64,000 bases of DNA, taken from Owenia fusiformis (Eukaryota > Annelida > Polychaeta > Sabellida > Oweniidae). The stretch is taken from NCBI GenBank assembly GCA_903813345.2, contig CAIIXF020000010.1:30002828-30066827 (forward strand), read 5' to 3'. Shown in pieces: positions 1-12,900 of the stretch. A model generated the notes under the pieces. That model had not been told where the DNA came from and made no database searches. It worked only from the letters and a program-made list of their open reading frames with translations. Both the position numbers and the translations under genes were made by a program. The first letter of the stretch is position 1, and each line of letters opens with the position of its first letter.

Positions 1-870
1 AAGATCTCTAAGATAACTTTAGACGGGGACTTTAACAATATATTTTCCCATAACATTTTTTGTTTCGTGTTTTAAAGTCATTTAGTGTGTTCCCGATTTT
101 GGAAAATAGTTTAGTATTTGCCATCAAAATCAAAAGGATTATCTCAGAGATAATTGTGAGATTGGTTGATATTCTAGAGTGGACATTGGATTGAGGCCCA
201 TGGTCTCAGAATGGACCAAGGGGCTTAGAAAGCAGATCGGCGGCATAAAGAGTGAACATGGTTTGAGAAGTATATCCAGAAATAATACCAATATATCCTT
301 ATACCCCAATTTTATTTTTTCTAAATATATGTTTAACCCCTTTTAAACATAAGACCCATTATTTTCTATTTTTAAATTAGGAGTTGTATAAAGAATTTAA
401 ACCAATTTCTCTATAATTCCCCAAAATTCATTTTTTGAGACTTGAAATATAATGCCCAAGATTAAAGTATAAAATGCTTTTCTGTAATTAATTTAAAGAT
501 TAAGATTCAAAGGGATGATACACCCGATTTTCCAATGGTATATTGCAATCTTTGGCCGAATCGTGTCCTACTATGATCGGAATTTGGAAGCCGTAGGCTG
601 CTGGTCAGCTGCTCAAGCATCCAACCAACTAATTATCAATTAACTACCACCTCCTTTTCAAGTTCGCTCAAATTAATCAATTTCACCGGAATTTCATAAA
701 CAATGAAACAATTTGCATATTTGCTCTTAGGGCTCATCAAAAAGTTCATTTAGTGAGTTGAATATTTAGTAAAATCGTAATTAAATAGCCTTTAGTCAAA
801 TCTGCATTTACTCCTCAAACTTTGGTATTCACGCCCGGACACTTCATAAGATAATGGTCACGCTTTAGAC
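1..870. other. Upstream flank of gene A
   Basis: AT-rich sequence with no long open frame. It must hold the 5' UTR and promoter of gene A if the start at 871 is right, but I see no clear TATA box or initiator. The nearest upstream ATG (853) opens a frame that stops after a few codons. Confidence 0.4.
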
Positions 871-955
871 ATGGTGCTGTACATGCGGGATATTATACAA
901 ATTATATTTGTGATTGTATCTCAATATTACTATGGAAGTGATGGCATCGTTATAG
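871..955 (+). CDS. Gene A exon 1: start codon and signal peptide
   Basis: Encodes 28 residues beginning MVLYMRDIIQIIFVIVSQ, with a hydrophobic stretch at residues 8-16 followed by polar Tyr/Gly/Ser, as expected of a signal peptide. It ends with one base of the next codon at a consensus donor (GTAAGT from 956). Joining to exon 2 restores frame and creates an Asp codon (G+AT). The second Met (codon 5) could also start. The exon is short, so the evidence is the donor, the phase match and the hydrophobic segment. Confidence 0.6.
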
Positions 956-3900
956 GTAAGTCAAAAATAAGATTTTAACAAATGCTTTTTACATTTCAGC
1001 TTATTGCATTAGGTTTTATGAGCAATCTATTCAACGAAACAAAGATTATATAGTTTTTCCCCTCAGTTATGCTTTCTTATACCCTTTGCATTCGTTTGAC
1101 TTCACATCTTAAAAAGAGCTTCGTCTGTAGTTTAACTAGACTCTGCACGCAGGGTAGCTTTCTTAATTTAGTTTTTAAAGTTAAAGACAGAATCTATGTA
1201 CCCTGTAGTTTCAAAAATAAAAATGATCCGGACAAAGGGGGTAGCAGGCCCGTACCCAAGATTTGCCAAGGGATTCACTTCAAATTTGTCTTTTGTTAAC
1301 TATTTTACGTATGTACACTAATTGCTTGTCTTTTTGTTAATGCATTATATTAGATACCTTTGTTGGATTCAACGTCCCTGGAGGGACACAAATCTTTTCT
1401 GCTACCACATCCACAGAATGCATTCAGTTCTGCGAGGATCAATCCGACTGTATGGCCGTAGACTTCGATACAGGAAATCAAGGATGTTTCTCCCATGGAG
1501 TTGACAATGTAGAATTCCTATGCAGTAGTGATGCTTTGCAGACTCTCTCATCAAGTACTCACTACAGACTGGTGAACTGCTGTACGTTTTGATATATTGA
1601 TCGGGCTCAAGTATATTGCATAATGCCCCCCCCCTCCCCTAGTATCATGAAAGAAAACAATGAGCCCATGCCCATGCGTTGCAAATTAAATGCCAACACG
1701 TTTTCAACAAAAGCAGTTCATCCAAGCGCACATAAACCGCTAATTACACTGTGGCATTGTCGGCTACTCGCGTGTGTCAACCGCGTCTGCTCGTTGCTAT
1801 TGCATTGCAGGACTTTCATAGAAGTAGGCAAATAGAAAGCGAGAACAAATCTTAATATTGGACCATTATTCTATGCAACCGTGTACAGATTCTCCTAGAG
1901 TCGTATTAGATGAAACTCCTTAATGAGTATACCAGCACACAACTTATCCTGTAATATTCAACCCCTCCAGGCCCGTGGCCAGTGGCTAAAAATTAGACTT
2001 AGCGAAAAATGCAATCAAAAACATGCAGGGGTCTTCCTCAATAAATAAATACGATGTGACATGTAAATCCAGAAATTCAGTTATTGACAATGAGTATTAT
2101 TGGATTTAATTAGGTAATAAAGAATGAGAGTGGAAACAATAAAGTGAATGTGGCAAAATAAGCACTGTAGTAATAAAAAATACTTGAATGAACTATTTAT
2201 TGAATGGACCTATTGACATTTATAATCTTTAAAATAAACCTTGTTTCATTTTTTGAATGCATTATTCAATTTATAATCCCTTATGTCTTTCGGAATGGCA
2301 TCCCAATGCAAAGTGCCTTCTTTTCGACTTAGACTTAATCATTTTCGCTATGTACATTGAATACATATCATGTATCATAAGTATGGATAAGTATTAAAAC
2401 ACTGTAGTATGTGACTTGTGGTTTATTTTAAGAGTTAATGATATTGTATGTAACTGTTTTTATGTCTTTGGTCCATATTTACGATTATTTGCTTCCAGCT
2501 CTACCTGTTCTCGAACAATACAGTGATGTGAATGTTTTCGGAGGTGTCATTGTACCGGGTGTCACTACAGTGAGGGACTGCCTTAATTCCTGCAATGCGT
2601 CCTGCTCAGCTGTTGACTTTAATTTCCTATCAAACCTGTGTTATTCACATGATACAACGACAACTTGTAACTCTTTCAACTTTGTCAATAACATAACACA
2701 TTACAAAAAGCAAAGGTGTTGTAAGTACATGTATATACTTATATAATATAATGATTATTGCTCAATATACTTTAAAATTTAATATAACGATATATTGTAC
2801 ATAAACCGATTTTCAGTAAAACATCTAGATTTTTACTTGAAATATCCTTATTTTTTGTTCAAAGCTCCCGATTTGTTAACGAGACATCCCGAGTTTTCAG
2901 TAAAAACTCCCGTTTTTTGATTGGGAAAACAGTATTTTAGACCAGAAATAAATCGAACGTTCTGGGACTGAGAAATTCCGAACAATTGCAACGCATATAG
3001 GATACATTACAATGAAAATTGGAGTGTGGCGAAACGAAATATGCAAACGCATTTCTGTGATAAGAGAAAATGTATAACTCGTACACACCAATCATTTACT
3101 GAAAATTGGAGTGTGGCGAAACGAAATATGCAAACGCATTTCTGTGATAAGAGAAAATGTATAACTCGTACACACCAATCATTTATGCCTTGGTCACATA
3201 GGCTCCGATTTTCACTACGGCGCCCGGCCGATTGAGTATTTTGTTCAAAATTGAATACAATATTGAACAAAACACTCAATCGCCCGGGCGCCGGCCGATA
3301 GATCGGAGCATATGTGACCCAGGCATTACTGAAAATTGGAGTGTGGCGAAACGAAATATGCAAACGCATTTCTGTGATAAGAGAAAATGTATAACTCATA
3401 CACACCAATCATTTACTGAGTAAACTTTCCACAATGACTATTTGAAATTTGTTTGTAAAGTTTGATTATCGATTTATGTAGCGAAAGTAAAACCAATCCT
3501 TTTAATGATTTACATCCAGACAAATGCTTTCGTAATATTTTTTTGTTAATTGCCTGAAGTGTAACATCGATGATTATATAGTTCTGACTACATTTTTACA
3601 TACCGCCTATTTATTACAATGAACTGAACTATGAACTTCACTTGAACTATGAAGGGTTTTAAATCACCTCGGACAGTCCATTGAAAGCTAGCATTCAAAA
3701 CATCTTGTTTTTAGAATCTAAAGTATGTGTACCAAGTTAATAATTATATACTAGGTGTCAAATTAATATATCCTCTTTCCCGGACTTCATAGAACAACTG
3801 ACAAGGAGTTTCAGATGACTAGCTTAACTCGATGCACTTTTATGCACAAAAGTTCACACTTTTGAAATTAAGGGGGAGAACATATTTATTTGACACCCTA

Positions 3901-6900
3901 TAAGTACGTGTAAGGCGTTGGTCTCATTGTGTATTTATAAAAAAATATATATACTTCTTAAAGGGTGACGCATATCGTTTAGCAAATCGAACGCTCGTTT
4001 CTGGTGTTGCTCACCGTTTAGTATAAAAGGCCCGATCCCGGAATAATACTCAAGGGTTCACAGGTTCGAGCTCGTTGTGTCAACACCTCTAACTGTTATA
4101 TAGCATAAGTATATTATAGATCGTCACACATTTATAAAAGGGTAATTTTTATTTTGACAAATCAATTCCACATTTATGGGTGAAGTTTCAGGATCTTCTA
4201 TTTGTGTACAATAAGGAAAAATTGGCATCTTAATTTCCCCATAACGTAATAGCACACAGCTTGGCATATGAAATATCCTACAAATGAAACAAAGCAAGAC
4301 AAACCGGTTTCTAATAGAAGGATTTATATTGGCTGTTGGTTGTACATGTATTCTTTGAATGCAATCACTCTTTGGATAACGTTTTCAAAATCATTATAAA
4401 CGGATTACTTTATCTAAAAGACAATTTCAATAAAATGGATTTTACAGAACTCCCCTTATTTCTTAAAAATGGACTGATCCAGTTGATTCGCCTGGAGCCG
4501 CCATATTGTTTTTATACGGGATGCTAATCGGAACCCTTTAATACATCAGCATGACAAAACGTCATATTCGAAATATCTTATCAATCGGCTTTGCAATAAA
4601 CTTTGCATTGGAAAGAAATTTAATGGACATTCTGTCACCCTGTATATTGGTTAAAATCAATGTATTGGCAACAGGAGATGTAGCCTAGTGAATTGTGGCA
4701 GTCTCTCTGCCCCAGCTAATGGAACTGTGACTGGTGGCCCATGGGGCAACTATAGTTGGATTAGCATTGTTCTGCAGATGTTATATAGGATTCACTATTA
4801 TTTTGAAATAGATATCGTTCTTGACAGTGAAAGGTCCTAAATATCAAAAAGTGATGCGAATTTCTGTTGTCTTTATATTCTCCAACAGCAGGAGGCGTGG
4901 CCCAGGTGGATTGTGGTAGCCTCCCTGCTCCAGCTAATGGAACTGTGACTGGTGGTGCAACTACAGTGGGTTTAGGCCAATATTTCAGCTGTAATACGGG
5001 ATTCACTATAAGCGGTAGCACCGTTAGATTCTGTCAACTGAATGGAACCTATGATGGCACAGCTCCTACATGTACAAGTATGAAATAAAATTATTTATCA
5101 TTAGATTATCATGAGAGTCTGTCAACTGAATGGAACCTATGATGGCACAGCTCCTACATGTACAAGTATGAAATAACATTAGATATCAACAACACACCAC
5201 AAGATACATCCCCAACCTTCACATCTGCTTACTATTTAAAACTTTGGAATATTGTATATCTAGTTATAGACTATGTGCCAACTAGTTTATCAACTCATTA
5301 AAACTTATAGGATGGTGTCTAAAGAGCTTATTCACTTTATTCATTTAGCAGTCTAGTATAGTCCATGGTATGACATCTCTAGGACGTCTAATAAAGGAGC
5401 TTGTAGCACACTATAGCGCAGCGATATTTAACCTAATATTAATATACCTACATAATATGTTCCCTTATAATTTTTATTATAACCGTTTAATATACTTCCG
5501 GCTTTTATTTTGAATTATGCCTGTCATTAGCAGAGGTAAAACAATTACCAAAAACTAAAAAAATCTTTTCGCTATTTGGAGTTCACAATGCGACAAAAAA
5601 TAATACAAAATAGTTTTGAATATAGAATTTAGGTGTCTAGGTTATAAGTTTTTTAATCTGAAAACATAAAAAAAAATCTAATCTCGACGTTTTATAGTTT
5701 ATCAGATATAAATGAGATAAATGGTATACATGAATCACTTTTATATTAGAATGACAAATGCTTAATGTATGCTAGTTTTTTTAATTGTCCTCTCAATGTT
5801 ATTCCGCTGCGAACATTTTCAACAAAGGAGGCGCTATTGCTCTTCCTTGACTAATTGCGACTACAGCTAAAATTTTCGTAGTTAAATATTGCTCGTTTGC
5901 TTATAAAACAACTATATCTAGACTTTAAAGTTTCTGTATTGCATCTAAACAATTTAGATAATGTATGTTATACTGTTAAGCTATATATTATATGCTTTGT
6001 GATTGCTCTGCAATAATTTTTGATATATGCACTGATACGCCCAATTACTAAGGGTGTCGAGTGCACATGCTTTGTACATTCCATTGTTATATTATCATGA
6101 AATAAATAAAAAAATAAAAAAAAATAAAAAAAATATATATACTTGGTTGGATTCATGAATCATTGAGGAAAATCGTTATCATTATCTTCCTAAAACTTGA
6201 TGATATCCAGCAGTAAGGTCAAAGAAACAAAATAGTTTTTCCCTTTGTGATGAAATACATTTTTCGACCTGAAAGCCGGAAGTTTTTTCAGCAAATGGTA
6301 TTTAAAAAGAATCAAGACATATGCACCTCCTTAAATATTGCTTCAAATGTTGCTGCGCTATAGTGTGCTATGGATCCTTCATATTCCATGGACAAATAAT
6401 GTCACTTTGATAAAAAAAAATTCAAATAAATCTTGACCCTTTTTGGTTGACACGCTACAGCGTATTTGAAACGTGAATGATGTCAAATTTTGCAGGCGGG
6501 CAATTATGTTTGTAATCAAATTTGATCTCATTCAGACCTGAATTGTAAGAATGACATTAACAAACAAGTAGTATGATCAACCTGATTGGTATATTAATTG
6601 ATTATCAACAACTGTTTTTGATTTAGTTGTGGATTGTGGTTCGCTTGACACTCCTACAAACGGCACACTGAACATAACAGGGACTGTTTACAATTCAGTA
6701 GCGGACTTCACGTGTGATACTGGGTTCACTTTGTTTGGCAGTCCTACAAGAATATGCTTATCTCTTGGAGTATGGAGTGGACGACAGCCTGAATGTTTTT
6801 GTGAGTATCTTCGTGGACATCAAGAAACGGATAGACATTTTAGTTCTGTTTTAATTAGTTTCAATCCCATCAACTTTTAATTGAAATTATTCGTGAGATG

Positions 6901-9900
6901 ACTAATCAAAGGATCACTGAGATCTCTTTCCCGGTAAAAAATCAAGGGTCTAAACGTTGAATCGGTGAATGGTTCAAAACTATTTTTATGAATCCATGGT
7001 ATGTTCTACCATTTTATGAGATTGTTGAGTTTTAAATCTTCCATAATCGCATTTTTAATCAATTAGCGGGATTCATGTTAGAGCGACGACAACATTTGTA
7101 AATCTGAAAACCTTATTTGGATCAACCAAACTCAAACACTACAATTCCCAATTTTTTATCTATTGATATTTCAATGCTACCTCATAGTGAACTACTGTCC
7201 AAGTCTACCAGAGATTGCCAATGGTATTAAGAGTGGAAATGGCACAGCATACAACACTGTTGTAAACTACACGTGTGATACAGGATACACACTCGTTGGT
7301 AGCAGTAGCAGGCTATGTTTGGCTAATAGTACTTGGTCGGGCACTAACACCACTTGCATAAGTAAGTATACACTCAATCATTTTGGCATATAACACTGTT
7401 GTAAACTACACGTGTGATACAGGATACACCCTCGTTGGTAGCAGTAGCAGGCTGTGTTTGGCTAACAGTACTTGGTCGGGCACTGACACCACATGCATAA
7501 GTAAGTATACACTCAATCATTTTGGCATATAACTCTGTTGTAAACTACACGTGTGATACAGGATACACCCTCGTTGGTAGCAGTAGCAGGCTGTGTTTGG
7601 CTAACAGTACTTGGTCGGGCACTAACACCACTTGCACAAGTAAGTATACACTCGATCATTTTTGGCATATAACACTGTTGTAAACTACACGTGTGATACA
7701 GGATACACTCTCGTTGGTAGCAGTAGCAGGCTATGTTTGGCTAACAGCACTTGGTCGGGCACTAACACCACGTGCATTAATAAGTTTTGAAGCCGAATTC
7801 CTGTATGATATGTTGAGTTCTTTGTACTTAAACCCCACTTATAAAACAATTCACTTATTACACACTATTCACCCATTCAAAAGTTGAACAGTAAACGTAA
7901 AAGAAATTAAACTTCCAACTGCACCTGGCCTGTGTCATGCAGTGCACTGAAGCTGAACTTTTTACACCCATTCATTTTTCAACACACTTTTCTCATACTT
8001 AGTCAATACAACAGAATTTTTTCTAAAATTGGATCATGTGCCATTTCCCTGTCGTAAAAGTCGGTGTGGGGTTTAGCTAGATAAACCATTCGTACAAGGT
8101 CTTCAAGAAGTAATAGCCTTGTACCAAGGCCTTCGGCTATTATTTCCCCAAAGAACAGTACTTATAGTTTATCCATTACAAATACGGAGTTAGACCTCAC
8201 CAACCCACTTCATTTCGCATAGAATAGAAAGAAACTGTGCCTCCTGGGCTTCGATACCCGCATGGGATGCGTCATTTATGTGTAAATTGATAACAAGTTT
8301 GATAAAGATTAAAATAACATTTGAATCTTAGCTGAATACCCCTACCTTTGAAATATAATTCCTACAAATGACATTTAAATGATCATATTTGGGGATATGT
8401 AAGCAAGATCGTTAGATCGTTGTCATTCACTTTCACTCATGAATTTGTCAAACATGCACATTGGTCTATTGCATCAAATATTTGACACATCGGGTCAGTC
8501 AGTGTGTATATCAATGGAAAATTAAAGATGTACTCTAATTATCCAAAGTATTTTATGTGTTTTAGCAATCTTAATGTGATGCCATTGTCACTTTACCTTT
8601 CTACTTTTTCAGTAAATGACTGCGGAACACTTCCAGCTCCCAGTAATGGTACAGTTGATTCAACTACTAGCACCTTTAATACTACTGTTACATTCTCATG
8701 TGACGACGGATATAGTCTCTCTGGAAGTACAAGCAGAACGTGCCAGGCCAATTCAACATGGGATGGTACAGAGACAGTCTGTACAAGTAAGTCCAAACTA
8801 CCAAATATGAAAATATATTATATGTACATAAACACAATGTTCGAATAAAATGTAATATAACACATATATAGTTTGACGATCATTTAAACTGATAAATTAC
8901 CATTGGAAAATGAATAGTTTAAGGGGAAACGGTTAGTTAATTATAAACTTGACTACATGATATGTTTCATAACTCTTAATTGCCCCATGAACAAATTGAA
9001 GGTTAAATGTAGGTCAAAGATCGACGTTTCTAAGCGTCCATTTGTTTTGTGCAATAAGTTATGTTTGGTAGGAGATTGGTATATTGGTCGTTCGTTGATT
9101 TTTTCAATGAAGCTAACGTATTAACCCTCTCAAATTCGAGTTTTTATTAAGTACCTGACCTTTAAGCTATTATTCAGTGTACGATTTGTGTCTCAACTTT
9201 TCTAGTTAGAGATTGTGGGGAGTTGAATCCTCCAATAGGGTATGCCTCGGCGACCGGAAGTAGCTATTTTCCCAACTCAGTTGTCACATTCACCTGTCAG
9301 ACTGGTTACACTCTCTTCGGAAGCTCATCTAGGACATGCCAAAATGACGGCACGTGGTCAGGAACTGAAACCAATTGCACAAGTAAGCTTCTTTGAAATC
9401 TAAATCTCAAATGCTAAACATGAAGAAACTATGGTGAGTTCCTCAAAAGTTTGTCAGAGTGACGATATGTGTTCAGGATCAGAAACCTAGTGCAAAAGTT
9501 AGCTTCTTTGAAATCTTAATCTCAAATTCTAAACATGAAGAAACTATAGTGAGTTCCTCAATGTCAGAGTGATTGCACGTGTTCAAGAACTGAAACAAAA
9601 TCGAATCCTCTGTAACTATCCTTGCATATCCCATTAATGACTTTTGATACAGTAAATGTCATCAAAACCAGACATTTTACCATTAATCAATTGGTTTTGT
9701 CACAAAATGCTTGAATAGATATCAGTTTGTGGCTTCATTTTAAATTTTCCCTCTCGTTGTAGTTATAGATTGTGGTGTCCTAGCTACTCCTGGTAATGGG
9801 TCAGTCTCCGGGAGCAGCACAACAACTTATAACTCAGTGATAGTGTTCAAATGCAACACTGGATACACGTTGTCGGGTAGTTCTGTCAGAACTTGTCAAG

Positions 9901-12900
9901 TTGACAGTACTTGGAGTGGATCAGATGCATCGTGTACTAGTAGGTGTATAAAATTAGATGTATCTTCAAGTTTACCAAAAATATAATCGTGTGGTCAACG
10001 CTACCATGTGGATGTTTTAAATGTTCATAACCCTTAATCAACGATACTAGAATTACTATACTATATCTACATTGTTTATCACAGACACAATCATTTATTG
10101 GTACAGTGGACAAAAAAACATTTACGAATAATCAAGGTATGAACTACCATCGTAAACGAATCAATCAATTCCCGTTTGTTGTATTTTGTTTAGTCGTGGA
10201 CTGTGGCTCGCTGGACACACCCGCTAACAGTACGTTGGTCATAACAGGAACAGTCTACAATTCAGTAGCGACTTTCACGTGTCCGACTGGATATAATTTA
10301 AAAGGCAATTCTTCAAGGACATGCTTATCAACAGGAATGTGGAGTAATCATCAGCCAGAGTGTGAAAGTACGTATGTTGCAGTTGAATTGCAAACTGTTG
10401 CATTGGTTAGCTCCTTTTATCTAATATTTAGGTTTTCTTCTCTATATGTATATGTATAAGTGACAGGCCTACATTTACATTCAGATAATCTTTTGCAATT
10501 CTGTGTTCAGAGGCGACGAGGTGTGCTTATAACGTCACAAATAGAAACAAGAGTGGCATATTTCAATATTTCATACTCACGGGTTCCCAACTATGACCGT
10601 TAATTTGAATTTTAGAACTTACCAGGTGTTTGAAAATCGAGGATCGTGAGTCTCATACTGCACTGTTTGCTCTCAAACTTATTCCATTAAATACAAAACA
10701 AAATTTCTGTTGATACATTATACTAATACACAAAGTCCCTCTTCTTTTAGCGGTGTTTCCTTCTCACAGCTGGGGACCCAAACGCCGCTAAAACGAGGAA
10801 CTTAATAATGTACAATAAAGCTATGCACGGAAAAGCCTTTGAATGGAACAAGTTTGAAGTAAAACGGTGCAGTATGAGACTCATCGTCCTTGATTTTCAA
10901 ACACCTACTAGGTCTTAATATCAAATTAACTGTCGTAGTTGGGACCACGAGATATAGAACTATGCTGCTGTTATACCGGATAAAATATTACTTGATTAGT
11001 TGAATGGGAACATATTTCTGTAAATATGTTCATGTGTGTTCTGTAAAAGTTATGTTTTGTTAATATACTTTTTGGAGAATAGAATTGCAATTTCTAGTAA
11101 ATTTCTCACAAAAAATCGTTTTAAAAACTATTTTCATTTTTATATTTAAGTCGTAGACTGTGGACAGCTAAATCCCCCTATAGGATATGCCTCTGTTACT
11201 GGCAGTAGCTACACATACAACTCAGTTGTGACATTCACCTGTCAGACTGACTACACTCTCTTAGGAAACTCATCTCGGACATGCCAAATTGACAGCACGT
11301 GGTCAGGAACTGAAACCAATTGCACAAGTAAGCTTCTTTGAAATCTAAATCTCAAATGCTAAATATGAAGAAACTATAGTGAGTTCCTCAATGGTATGTC
11401 ATGGTAATGCTACGTGGTCATTTATTGAAGCAAATTCCACAAGTAAGCTTCCTTGAAATCTAAATCTCAAATGTTAAACATGAGGAGACAATAGTGAGTT
11501 CCCATAAAGGTTTCGTCAGAGTGACGGCATGTGGTCAGAAACTGACACCAATATGTATTACTTGGTATATTTGCATCAGAGATTGGTGAAAATAATAATA
11601 ATTTGCTTTTCCTAGCCTTGCCCAAGTCGGTCTCTTTTACTATCTGATTTCTATTATGACCGGCGGTAATAATTCAAGATCAGATAAGTAAAAAATACCG
11701 ACTTGGGCAAGGCTATGCTTTTCCTTGTAGTTATAGATTGTGGTGCTCTAGATACTCCTGGTAATGGGTCAGTGTCGGGGAGCGACGTGACAACTTATAA
11801 CTCGGTGATAGCATTTGAATGCAACACTGGATATACGTTGTCTGGAAGTTCTGTCAGAACTTGTCAAGTTGACGGCACTTGGAGTGGATCAAATACATCC
11901 TGTACTGGTAGGTACATGAAATCAGATTGATCTTTGAATTTTCAAAATTTATTATCTGTTCAGTTCCGTTTACACCGAGCTGTCTTTTTGATCCCCAGTG
12001 TATTTTAATTGTATAAAAGACTATGCAACTTGATCAGTCTTGCGAAGTCCTTTATAAATCAATCCGATACTATTACCATTTGGAGTCAATTGAAGAGAAT
12101 TGTCTGCAATGAAGAGACCGCCGTGAAATGAGCAGTTTCATTCTTTCATCGTACTTTTATTTATTAAATGCTGCATGCCCCATGACAACAGAGACCTCCA
12201 TGCATGATTTCACAATATCAACAGAACTACAATGAACTCGACTAGATTCCATCGAACTCAGGACGACTCAATAGCTCTCTGTAAGACACAGTGGGCTATC
12301 GTACAAGACACTTTTAAGTCTTCGCCGGTCTCCAGAGGAAAATAAATCAAAACAAATTAAGAGGATTAAGAGTGTCTTGTGAAAATATATCAACGATTAA
12401 ACATAGCTTGCTAAAGATACTTATTTTTCCAGTTCGGGTCACAAACAATTTAGAACAGAAAGTTTAATATTTCTAATTAAAATATCCCTCCCGATGCATT
12501 TGCATCATTTTAAACAGTTGTATACTTGTTCCCTGGAGCTAAAATGTTTTGAGACCCTTGACTGATTGAAAGAAATTATTTCCCTACTTGTGAATAGTTT
12601 TTTTTCTTTATTCATCAAACATAAAATGTATACATATAGGTGAAAAATTATACAAGTCACTCCATTACCCATTCATTCACATTCTCCACTCATACCACCA
12701 TACTGTTAAAATCCATATTCATTTTTAAACAATAATATAAATATGCCTTAAAGTTGTAGTTATTTGGAGGCTCTTGTTGCATTTTCTTATTATATAAGTA
12801 GTACTTTCCTATAATAATTACCATATTTTCAAAATCACTCCTTTTTGGGCTACCAAAGAATACTGTAAGCAGACAAAAAATTTCGAGATCTTTTAATGTA

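Noticed and set aside
3007-3423. Frames of 63-133 codons on both strands
   Set aside because: Produced by the 87-bp repeat units and the palindromic MITE; no splice context.
7362-7887. Extra CCP exons after CCP 3
   Set aside because: The three downstream copies lack an acceptor and the exon 5' end, and reading through meets a stop, so they are partial duplicates.
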